DNA of 9,214 nucleotides from JADFRG01 sp048054495 (GCA_048054495.1 JBGMQN010000003.1:1-9214), one strand, 5' to 3'. Shown: positions 1 through 5,371, counted from the first letter of the stretch. Made by a program: numbers and translations. Notes: generated by a model not told the origin, from the sequence alone.

Positions 1-8
1 TGGATCGC

Positions 9-293
9 CTACTTCTCTACTTTCACCCCGCGCCAAAAAGCGATGTAGTCCTTGATCAAGGACGCGGCTTCGCTGGGCTCCGGGTAGTACCAGGCCGCGC
101 CACGATTGACCTCCCCGTTCACCTCGACGTCGTAATAGCTGGCGACACCCTTCCAGAAGCAGGTGGTGTGATCCTGACTGTTGTGGAAGTACTCGCGGTT
201 GACCGCCTCGGGGGGGAAGTACTGGTTCCCTTCCACCTGGATGGTATCGTCGCTCTCTGCTAGAACTGCTCCGTTCCAGATTGCCTTTGCCAT
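9..293 (-). CDS. DUF427 domain protein, 94 aa
   Basis: This is a small soluble protein of the DUF427 family, whose biochemical role is not established. Nearly the whole length matches the family pattern: WNG near the N-terminus, VEG-x-QYFPPEAV at about 20-31, the block HTTCFWKGVASYYDV at about 42-56, and AWYYPEPSEAASLIKDYIAFW toward the end. There is no signal peptide or membrane segment. I chose the ATG at 291-293 because AGAGGTGA lies a normal distance upstream; a longer frame reaching 389 would run into an inverted repeat and adds residues unlike the family. The gene lies downstream of the thiolase on the same strand, with a gap of about 126 bases, so it may be co-transcribed or have its own promoter. 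Family assignment is firm; function is unknown. Confidence 0.9.
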   Translation of the reverse strand: MAKAIWNGAVLAESDDTIQVEGNQYFPPEAVNREYFHNSQDHTTCFWKGVASYYDVEVNGEVNRGAAWYYPEPSEAASLIKDYIAFWRGVKVEK

Positions 294-360
294 TTTGTGA
301 TCACCTCTGAGCCTTGATCTCGCCCGTTGCTGCCGGCGATAACTTAGACCGGGCTTCGCG

Positions 361-397
361 TAAATCGCGTGAGCCCGCCTACGGTTCACGCGATTTA
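361..397. repeat. Perfect 12-bp inverted repeat between thiolase and DUF427 genes
   Basis: The arms TAAATCGCGTGA (361-372) and TCACGCGATTTA (386-397) are exact reverse complements around a 13-base spacer. No run of T follows on either strand, so it is a poor rho-independent terminator. It could be an operator in front of the DUF427 gene or an mRNA-stabilising hairpin after the thiolase. The core TCACGCGA recurs at 4471-4478 just upstream of another minus-strand promoter, which favours a protein-binding site. Function is inference. Confidence 0.7.
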
Positions 398-419
398 GAT
401 GGAGCGCTAAGGCTTTCTC

Positions 420-1568
420 TTACTTCGCTGCCTCGATAACCGTCGCAATGGCCATTCCGTGACCGATGCACATCGTCTGCAGCCCGTATCCCCCGCCTTG
501 TCCTCGAAGGCCATGCGCCAGCTTGGTCATCAGGATCGCGCCGGTAGCACCCAACGGGTGACCATGGGCGATGGCGCCGCCTTCAGGATTGACTACATCC
601 CAATCGGCCTCAACTTCCCGCTGCCACGCCAGGACCACGGAGGCAAAGGCCTCGTTGATCTCGATCCAATCCAGATCGGCGATGGTCAGCCCGGCTCGAT
701 CCAGTGCTTTCTGTGTGGCTGGAATCGGGCCGTCGAGCATCAGCACCGGGTCCGAACCTACCACGACCCGGGCAACCACTCGGGCCAGCGGCTCCAGATT
801 ATGCTCCTTCAGCGCTGATTTGGAAGCCAGGAGCACTGCCGCCGCGCCGTCGCTGATCTGACTACTGTTTCCCGCGGTGACCACCCCGTCTTCCTTGAAG
901 ACCGGAGGCAATGCGCCAATCTTTTCCCGATCCGGAGGGATACGCACACCCTGGTCCACTTCAACCCACCGCGTGCTTCCGTTATCCGGAACGCGGACCG
1001 CCACGATTTGGTCCGTTTGTGTTCCATGTTCGATGGCTGCGCCTGCCCGAATATGGCTCTGGTACGAGAAGTCGTCCAGTGCCGCGCGGCTCAGGTCCCA
1101 CTTCTCTGCCATAAGCTCGGCGCTGGTACCCTGGTGCACGAGTGCGTAGGGGAAGTCGGTGGGCCATTCGCCTGGCCAATCCGCCCCGATCGGCTGATGA
1201 GACATCATCTCGATACCGCCCGCGATCACCAGCTCGGCGTCGCCAGCCAGGATGGCCTGGGCCGCGAAATGCAGCGCCTGCTGACCCGATCCGCACATCC
1301 GGTTAAGCTGCACGCCTGGGACGGTCACGGGGAAGCCGGCCTTCAGCACGGCCAGCCTGGCGATGTTGGCCCCCTGGTCCCCCACCGGTGTGACGCAGCC
1401 GAGGATCACATCCGCTACGAGCTCGGGTTCCAATCCAACGCGCCGCAGCAGCTCGCCCAACACCAGAGCCGCTAGATCCATGGGAGCGATCGGGTAGAGA
1501 TCTCCCCTGTCGGGTCTCCCGATGCCAATGGGCGTGCGGACTGCATCGATAATGTAAACTTCCGCCAA
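420..1568 (-). CDS. Thiolase (acetyl-CoA acyl/acetyltransferase family), 382 aa
   Basis: This is a full-length thiolase that forms or cleaves a carbon-carbon bond in beta-ketoacyl-CoA, acting in fatty-acid oxidation or related acyl-CoA pathways in the cytoplasm. Numbered from the TTG start, the acyl-accepting cysteine is Cys92 in NRMCGSG. NEAFA is at about 305-309, the histidine is in GGAIAHGHPLGATGA (about His337), and the second cysteine is Cys367 in MCIGHGMA. The N-terminal strand AEVYIIDAVRTPIG is typical. I chose TTG (1566-1568) because AAGGGAG sits six bases upstream and a good promoter ends about 25 bases before it. The ATG at 1628 lies inside that promoter's -35 element. Chain-length preference cannot be read from the sequence, so fadA-like and atoB-like roles both remain possible. 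Confidence 0.93.
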   Translation of the reverse strand: MAEVYIIDAVRTPIGIGRPDRGDLYPIAPMDLAALVLGELLRRVGLEPELVADVILGCVTPVGDQGANIARLAVLKAGFPVTVPGVQLNRMCGSGQQALHFAAQAILAGDAELVIAGGIEMMSHQPIGADWPGEWPTDFPYALVHQGTSAELMAEKWDLSRAALDDFSYQSHIRAGAAIEHGTQTDQIVAVRVPDNGSTRWVEVDQGVRIPPDREKIGALPPVFKEDGVVTAGNSSQISDGAAAVLLASKSALKEHNLEPLARVVARVVVGSDPVLMLDGPIPATQKALDRAGLTIADLDWIEINEAFASVVLAWQREVEADWDVVNPEGGAIAHGHPLGATGAILMTKLAHGLRGQGGGYGLQTMCIGHGMAIATVIEAAK

Positions 1569-1599
1569 TGCCTGCTCCCTTGTTTGACCTTCTTCTGAG

Positions 1600-1628
1600 A
1601 GGATACGATGTGCGGCGGACAGCGTCAA
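1600..1628 (-). promoter_or_regulatory. Predicted sigma-70-type promoter for the thiolase gene
   Basis: Read on the minus strand, TTGACG (1623-1628) and TATCCT (1600-1605) are separated by exactly 17 bases. These match consensus at five and four of six positions. The start of transcription would fall near 1593, leaving a short leader that contains the AAGGGAG ribosome site. The element overlaps the start of a possible plus-strand lipoprotein-like frame, so the two divergent units would share this DNA. Confidence 0.55.
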
Positions 1629-1723
1629 TGGCCCTGCTATTGGTGTCGCTGGCGGCTTGCGGATCAGAGGCCCAGCCGGGGCTTCCGGCTGGACGAGTTC
1701 GGGCAGAGCTCAGGCAGGAATGA
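1610..1723 (+). CDS. Possible small lipoprotein-like peptide, 37 aa (may be a gene remnant)
   Basis: This short frame starts at GTG 1610, seven bases after GAGAGG (1597-1602); an in-frame ATG lies at 1628. It reads like a textbook lipoprotein signal peptide: a basic start (VRRTAS), a hydrophobic core (MALLLVSL), the lipobox LAAC, then GS and a short polar tail ending in AELRQE. Only about 20 residues would follow the lipidated cysteine. It could be a tiny lipoprotein, a leader for the downstream MFS gene, or the 5' end of a lipoprotein gene whose body was deleted. Its stop overlaps the next small frame by ATGA. The DNA also contains the thiolase promoter on the other strand, which weakens the case somewhat. 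Confidence 0.35.
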   Translation: MRRTASMALLLVSLAACGSEAQPGLPAGRVRAELRQE

Positions 1724-1779
1724 GGTTGGCCGCGCAACCCCCGCCAAACGAATCTCTTCCCCTCTGTTCATTCCAATGA
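1720..1779 (+). CDS. Possible 19-codon linking frame before the MFS gene
   Basis: This frame, MRLAAQPPPNESLPLCSFQ, has no recognisable domain. Its interest is positional: its ATG shares ATGA (1720-1723) with the stop of the lipoprotein-like frame, and its stop shares ATGA (1776-1779) with the start of the MFS gene. AGG at 1712-1714 gives a weak ribosome site. The MFS start has no ribosome site of its own, so this frame could deliver terminating ribosomes to it. It may equally be chance. Confidence 0.22.
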   Translation: MRLAAQPPPNESLPLCSFQ

Positions 1780-2978
1780 CGCAGCTCACGCGCGATGGTT
1801 GGCTGCTGCTAGTCTCTAAAGGCACCCGCAACTTCGGCTACGGTTACTTGAGCGTCATCCTGGGCCTCTACCTCGATGAACTTGGCTTCGCGCCGGTCGA
1901 GGTGGGTTTCATTCTTACTGCAACGCTGGTCGGGTCGGCGCTGCTCACCGGCGTGGTGACATCTCGAGCCGATCGCCTGGGGCGTCGCCGGATGTTGATG
2001 GTGAGCTCCGCTCTGATGGTGCTCAGCGGGATCGTCTTTGCCGCCGTAAGCACACCGTGGCTCCTGGTGGCTGCCGCGCTCACTGGCACCATCAGCGCAA
2101 CTTCCGGAGAGGTCGGGCCGTTCGAGACCGTGGAGGCGGCCATCCTGCCGCAGACTTCCTCCGAGAAGCATCGCAATCAGGCCTTCGGTCTGTACAATGC
2201 GGTGGGCGCGGCGATGGTTGCTCTGGGAGCGCTGGCCGCGGGGATCCCCGCCCGCGCCTCGCAGCTGGATCTCCTTACTTCCTACCGCTTGATGTTCTGG
2301 CTCTACGCTGCGCTAGGGGTTGCGACGCTTCTGGTCGCCAGCCGGCTTTCTCCGAAGGTCGAGCTCGCGCAGCTCCCCGAGCGTGCGAGCTTCGTGAACT
2401 TGTCTCACTCTCGCGGGCCCGTGCTGAGACTGGCCGGGCTGTTCGCAGTGGACTCTTTTGCGGGGGGCTTTGTGGTGCAGAGCCTGATTTCGTACTGGTT
2501 CAGCCTGCGCTTCGGGGTTGGAGCCGAATTCCTGGGCCCATTGTTCTTTGGGGTCAACGTGATGAAGTCGATCTCCTATCTGCTGGCGGTACGCATTGCA
2601 GACAGGATTGGGCTGTTGAACACGATGGTTTTCACGCACCTTCCCTCCAATGTGCTGTTGATGATGATTCCGCTGATGCCCACCCTCGCCTCAGCCAGTT
2701 CCGTATTGCTCGCCCGGCATCTGCTTTCGCAGATGGACGTACCGACGCGGGGCTCGTATATCGTGGCAATGGTTGAGCCTGAGGAGCGGACGGCAGCCAC
2801 CGGCATCACCACACTGTCACGTACGACCGCGAAGGCATTCGGTCCGGTCATCGCTGGGGCGGCGTTAAGTGTGGCCCGTTTCGGGTTTCCCTTCTTCGTT
2901 GGCGGGGGTCTCAAGATCGTGTATGACCTTGCGCTCTATTTCAGCTTTCGCGGTCACAAGCCGCCGGAGGAGGACTGA
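1776..2978 (+). CDS. Major facilitator superfamily transporter, 400 aa
   Basis: This is an integral membrane transporter of the MFS fold, with about twelve hydrophobic segments spread over the length. The hallmark cytoplasmic loop between helices 2 and 3 is visible as TSRADRLGRRRML at about 62-74 (motif A, D-R-x-G-R-R). A polar central loop at about 190-215 separates the two six-helix halves. The block SQMDVPTRGSYIVAMVEPEERTA in the second half is characteristic of a subset of bacterial MFS proteins of unknown substrate. I start it at ATG 1776 because a longer frame from 1608 adds a Trp/Cys/Arg-rich stretch unlike any MFS N-terminus. No Shine-Dalgarno sequence precedes 1776; translation may depend on the overlapping upstream frame. 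Drug, sugar or metabolite export are all possible. Confidence 0.88.
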   Translation: MTQLTRDGWLLLVSKGTRNFGYGYLSVILGLYLDELGFAPVEVGFILTATLVGSALLTGVVTSRADRLGRRRMLMVSSALMVLSGIVFAAVSTPWLLVAAALTGTISATSGEVGPFETVEAAILPQTSSEKHRNQAFGLYNAVGAAMVALGALAAGIPARASQLDLLTSYRLMFWLYAALGVATLLVASRLSPKVELAQLPERASFVNLSHSRGPVLRLAGLFAVDSFAGGFVVQSLISYWFSLRFGVGAEFLGPLFFGVNVMKSISYLLAVRIADRIGLLNTMVFTHLPSNVLLMMIPLMPTLASASSVLLARHLLSQMDVPTRGSYIVAMVEPEERTAATGITTLSRTTAKAFGPVIAGAALSVARFGFPFFVGGGLKIVYDLALYFSFRGHKPPEED

Positions 2979-3177
2979 GTGGGCCCAGCTAATAGCGCTC
3001 AGCGATGCGAAGTGGGCAGCTCGGCTGCGGTTCCTATAAGATGACTAGTTTCTGAGCCCAGACTACATCAGGCCGATCGCAATTATTGGGCCGTGTTTTC
3101 ACGGGCGATACGTCCGCCCGAAATATTTAAGGTTGGAGATATTGACTCTCAATGTCCAGAAATGATAAAGTCAATAG
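2979..3177. other. Intergenic stretch with hairpins, no gene seen
   Basis: I see no coding frame with a ribosome site here. A small hairpin GCAGC-TCG-GCTGC lies at 3016-3028. Two overlapping hairpins follow: CCGTG-TTTT-CACGG (3091-3104) and CGGGCG with CGCCCG (3102-3107 with 3115-3120). They share bases and so cannot both form. An 8-bp inverted repeat, TATTGACT (3140-3147) with AGTCAATA (3169-3176), also contains a candidate promoter, TTGACT (3142-3147), 16 bases, GATAAA (3164-3169). The stretch may end the MFS transcript and start the downstream RNA. Confidence 0.4.
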
Positions 3178-3471
3178 GCTGAGAGGGAATCCTAGAAGCC
3201 AAGAAGCACTGAGAGGAAGGTCACCGAAAATAAACTGAAGCTGGCAAGCGGTTTTGTTCTTCGGAATGGGGCCGTGAGTGGGTGTAAAGGCCGAAAGGCT
3301 GAGGAAGCCGACGAGCGAAAAACTCCTTCGGGAGTGGTAACGGGAGCCAGCGTAGGGTGCTGAAGTTTCTCTGAATCTACAGCAAGTAGGTGGTCGGAAA
3401 CTTAGAGCAAGGAAGCTACTGGGGATCCCTCTTGGCTTTTAAATTGGATGACGGCCCCCGACGGGGGCTTT
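3178..3471 (+). ncRNA. Candidate structured non-coding RNA of unknown class
   Basis: This region has no coding potential but dense complementarity. An outer helix pairs 3194-3204 with 3430-3440 (AAGCCAAGA against TCTTGGCTT plus two more pairs, one of them G-T). Inside it GCTGGC (3240-3245) pairs with GCCAGC (3346-3351). That helix encloses three small hairpins capped by stable tetraloops: GTTC-TTCG-GAAT (3256-3267), GGCC-GAAA-GGCT (3289-3300) and ACTCC-TTCG-GGAGT (3322-3335). A further 7-bp helix joins AAGTTTC (3363-3369) and GAAACTT (3397-3403). UUCG and GAAA loops are stable only in the plus-strand sense, which sets the direction. A GC hairpin follows at 3454-3468. I could not match it to RNase P RNA, tmRNA, SRP RNA or 6S RNA. 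The purine-rich 3280-3350 part loosely recalls group II intron domain I, but no domain V or reverse transcriptase is present. Confidence 0.55.
3454..3471. terminator. Bidirectional GC hairpin between the RNA and the HPRT gene
   Basis: GCCCCC (3454-3459), a GAC loop and GGGGGC (3463-3468) form a six-pair hairpin, followed on the plus strand by only TTT. On the minus strand it begins nine bases after the HPRT stop, with no T run. It sits between convergent units and could end both, but the weak U tract makes efficiency uncertain. Confidence 0.5.
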
Positions 3472-3477
3472 GTGATT

Positions 3478-4053
3478 CTAGGAGTCTTTCTGCTCAGGAT
3501 CGAAATAAGCGATGTAGGGAAGCTGGCGAAGTCTTTCGTCCAGGCCCAGCCCATAGCCAACCATGAATTCATCGGGGGCTTCGAAGCCGACGTACTTCAG
3601 CGGAAGATCGATCAGGCGACGCCGGGGTCGATTGAGAAAGACACAGACCTCGAGCGAGGCCGGGTTGCGAGCTTGCAAAGTCCGCATCAGATAGCTGAGC
3701 GTGAAACCGGTATCGACAAGGTTGTCAATAACCAGAGCATGCCGATTCTCGAGCGAGATATCCAGGTCCTTCAGCAGCCGGGCCTCTCCATGAGTGTTGC
3801 TAGGGGGTCCGAAGCGTGATATGGCCATGAAATCAACGATCGAGGGGATCGTCAGCGCTCGCATGAGGTCGGCCAGAAAGAACAAAGCGCCCTTCAGGAT
3901 CCCGATCAAACACAATTCCAGCCCCTCGTAGTCATGTGAGATCTCGGCCCCGAGCTCCGCGACGCGGGCATGGATCTGGGCTTCGCTGTAGACGACCTCG
4001 CCCAGGCCGGAGGTTGATTCCAGCTGCACTTCAGCTGTTTTCATTGTTGCCAT
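3478..4053 (-). CDS. hpt: Hypoxanthine phosphoribosyltransferase, 191 aa
   Basis: This enzyme transfers ribose-5-phosphate from PRPP to hypoxanthine (often also guanine) in cytoplasmic purine salvage. Family marks, in order, are GILKGALFFLADL at about 51-63 (the LKG loop), the flexible loop ISRFGPPSNTHGEAR at about 78-92, the PRPP-binding segment ALVIDNLVDTGFTL at about 106-119, and LKYVGFEAPDEFMVGYGL at about 152-169, carrying the purine-binding Lys153 and the following aspartate. Length is normal. The PRPP motif is unusual: the family's E-D-x-(I/V)-D-T-G reads D110-N111-L-V-D114-T-G here, while the general-base Asp114 is kept. Starts at TTG 4065, ATG 4053 and ATG 4044 are all possible; I prefer 4053, preceded by a weak GGAA. 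The start overlaps the end of the upstream gene, implying one transcript and coupled translation. Confidence 0.9.
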   Translation of the reverse strand: MATMKTAEVQLESTSGLGEVVYSEAQIHARVAELGAEISHDYEGLELCLIGILKGALFFLADLMRALTIPSIVDFMAISRFGPPSNTHGEARLLKDLDISLENRHALVIDNLVDTGFTLSYLMRTLQARNPASLEVCVFLNRPRRRLIDLPLKYVGFEAPDEFMVGYGLGLDERLRQLPYIAYFDPEQKDS

Positions 4054-4423
4054 TCGGGTTTCCAATCAAGTTAGGGGTTTCCTCGACCATCCCATATTTG
4101 ACTAGCATCGCCTCCATATCACGCCGATTGAGCAGTTTGACCTTGATCCCTGGATAGTGTTCTTTCATAGCGCGGATCTTCCCATTTTTTTTGGTGATCA
4201 GCGCCTGCTTGCGCGTGGTGAGTTCGACGTAAAGGTCTTGGCCAGGCAGATAGAAATCAGGCGTGATGGCTTCCGTGATGTTGCCTTCCGGGTCTTCTGC
4301 TAGGGGGAATGTCTTCGGTTCGTACTGCCAGGGGATGTCATAAAAATCGAGCAGCCTTGCGAACTCGGCTTCAATGGGATGCGCAAAATCCGAAGGTGGA
4401 TTTGGGTTGTCGATCGGCCGCAC
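4031..4423 (-). CDS. PD-(D/E)xK nuclease-like protein overlapping hpt, 130 aa
   Basis: The sequence suggests a restriction-endonuclease-like fold. An N-terminal helix carries HPIEAEFARLLDFYDIPWQYEP (about 15-36), which holds the glutamate often found before the core. Then come TPDFYLP with Asp56 and LYVELTTRK with Glu67, giving a D-x10-E pattern on adjacent strands. The lysine of E-x-K is replaced by Thr69, with Lys72, Lys78 and Lys79 close by. A second half, KIRAMKEHYPGIKVKLLNRRDME, resembles the closing helix and strand of such folds. The start is GTG at 4421-4423; there is no upstream ribosome site, and an in-frame stop lies shortly before. The gene overlaps hpt by about 23 bases. The fold is probable, nuclease activity is unproven, and a role with HPRT is inference. 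Confidence 0.75.
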   Translation of the reverse strand: MRPIDNPNPPSDFAHPIEAEFARLLDFYDIPWQYEPKTFPLAEDPEGNITEAITPDFYLPGQDLYVELTTRKQALITKKNGKIRAMKEHYPGIKVKLLNRRDMEAMLVKYGMVEETPNLIGNPNGNNENS

Positions 4424-4431
4424 AGCGGAGA

Positions 4432-4460
4432 AGCTTAGTCCCTGCGCCGCGGACTGTCAA
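4432..4460 (-). promoter_or_regulatory. Promoter for the nuclease-like/hpt unit, probably leaderless
   Basis: On the minus strand a perfect TTGACA (4455-4460) is followed after 17 bases by TAAGCT (4432-4437), a weaker -10. The GTG start codon begins only nine bases after this element, so transcription would start at or within a couple of bases of it. That fits the lack of a ribosome site. The motif TAAATCACGCGA (4467-4478) lies just upstream of the -35, where an activator could bind. Confidence 0.55.
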
Positions 4461-4505
4461 ATACACTAAATCACGCGAAATCGCCGGTAGCCGGAACGCG
4501 GCTGC

Positions 4506-5018
4506 CTATTCTTTGACTTCGAAGACCTTCTCGCCTGCCCTTACGGGGACCTTCAAGCGATTTTCAGGCGGCGTGATCGGGCAGGACCACTTCTCATTGT
4601 AGGCGCAGTACGGGTTGTAAGCCTCATTAAAGTCCACCTGGAAGCGCCCATCGGCAAGACGGGAGGGTTCCATATAGCGGCCCGCGCCGTAGGTCTCGGT
4701 GCCAGCCAGGGAATCGGCAAAGGGCAGGAAATAGCCGTTCTCGTTCTCGAGGATCGTGAGCTCGGCCTGGTCGCCATCGACAGCAAATCTAAAGCGCCCG
4801 TATCGTGTGTAGGCTTGCACATCTCCCGTGTTGGTCTGGATTTGGATTGGCTCTTGCTCCGAAAAGCGCTCGACCTCGACCTTGAGGCGCAGCGCCGGGT
4901 TTTCCGGAAAGTAGTTCAGGCCCGTGAAAGTTGCTTGCTGCTCTGGAAGCAGCGGGCTGTGGTGGCTCTCGCGGAAGAAGGCGTCCTTCTCCCTCCTCGC
5001 CTCATCGAGTCTGCTCAT
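4506..5018 (-). CDS. DUF1684 family protein, 170 aa
   Basis: This protein matches the DUF1684 family, found across bacteria and without a settled function. The order of conserved blocks is clear: GLNYFPENPALRLKVEVERF at about 33-52, a beta-rich middle with TRYGRFRFAVDGDQAELTILE, then ADSLAGTETYGAGRYMEP at about 101-118. The signature DFNEAYNPYCAYN...CPITPPENRLKVPVRAGEK at about 128-165 follows. No signal peptide or transmembrane segment is present, so it is probably cytoplasmic. Length is typical for a version without a leader. The ATG at 5018 has an excellent ribosome site, TTAGGAG, four bases upstream. It follows a damaged small membrane-protein frame by nine bases, suggesting they were once co-translated. 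Family assignment is firm; enzymatic role is unknown. Confidence 0.9.
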   Translation of the reverse strand: MSRLDEARREKDAFFRESHHSPLLPEQQATFTGLNYFPENPALRLKVEVERFSEQEPIQIQTNTGDVQAYTRYGRFRFAVDGDQAELTILENENGYFLPFADSLAGTETYGAGRYMEPSRLADGRFQVDFNEAYNPYCAYNEKWSCPITPPENRLKVPVRAGEKVFEVKE

Positions 5019-5026
5019 ACAGTCTC

Positions 5027-5282
5027 CTAATTTAGTTGGCCTTCGATCACAGAGATCATGTACTCGTAGCTGGGCAGCCCGGCCAGCTACGGGTCAGGCG
5101 CGGGTCTACTGGCAAAGGCCACGATCGTCCCGCCAACCAATACCACTGCAATGATACCGTTTCGGCAGCGCTTGCGGCGCCGAGCCGCCCTTCTTCTATA
5201 GGCGCTTTCCCATCGCAGCATGCTTATAGCATAGCCGTTGGGGCGACCCAGTAGGGGCGCTCACATCTTGGTTCCCCTTCAT
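5027..5282 (-). pseudogene. Small single-pass membrane protein, interrupted by an amber codon and possibly a frameshift
   Basis: On the minus strand a frame from ATG 5221 encodes 44 residues: a very basic stretch rich in RRR and RRRKR, a membrane segment NGIIAVVLVGGTIVAFA, then SRPAPDP and TAG (5087-5089). The same frame continues past the TAG as LAGLPSYEYMISVIEGQLN and stops at 5027-5029, nine bases before the DUF1684 start. The continuation looks protein-like, so a single CAG-to-TAG change (Gln to stop) is plausible. Upstream, ATG 5282 has a good ribosome site (GAGAGGG) and encodes MKGNQDVSAPTGSPQR in a different frame, so the true start may be separated by a frameshift. The ATG at 5221 itself has no ribosome site. 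Readthrough, a genuine 44-residue protein, or decay are all possible; I favour decay. I do not recognise a family. Confidence 0.42.
5066..5090 (-). repeat. 8-bp stem-loop that includes the amber codon
   Basis: GTAGCTGG (5066-5073) and CCAGCTAC (5083-5090) are perfect reverse complements around a nine-base loop. On the minus-strand transcript the TAG of the small membrane protein lies within the first arm. No T run follows, so it is not an obvious terminator. It may influence translation or be incidental. Confidence 0.5.
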
Positions 5283-5346
5283 TTCCCTCTCCGATCAGCC
5301 GTGCTTTAAGGGGAAGATAATCCGGGCGCGGCAGTTTCCTCGGCCT

Positions 5347-5363
5347 CATGGCCATTAGCCATG
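5347..5363. promoter_or_regulatory. Palindrome upstream of dnaK, candidate operator
   Basis: CATGGC (5347-5352) and GCCATG (5358-5363) flank a five-base spacer. The element lies directly upstream of the predicted dnaK promoter. It does not match CIRCE (the HrcA site) or the HspR site, so if it is an operator the regulator is unknown. Confidence 0.3.
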
Positions 5364-5371
5364 CGACCCTG

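Noticed and set aside
1569..1628. Thiolase start at ATG 1628
   Set aside because: This ATG lies in the -35 element of the predicted promoter. The TTG at 1568 has an ideal ribosome site and begins exactly where the thiolase fold begins.
1608..1775. Longer MFS protein starting at ATG 1608
   Set aside because: The added residues are rich in Trp, Cys and Arg and unlike MFS N-termini. The same bases read as a lipoprotein signal peptide in the next frame. The MFS similarity begins at MTQLTRDGW.
3178..3471. RNase P RNA, tmRNA, SRP RNA or 6S RNA
   Set aside because: GAGAGGAAGGTC near 3211 and AGAGCAAGG near 3405 recall RNase P blocks, but the matching 3' ACAGAA segment and P4 partner are missing. 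There is no tmRNA tag or tRNA-like end, and no SRP domain IV loop.
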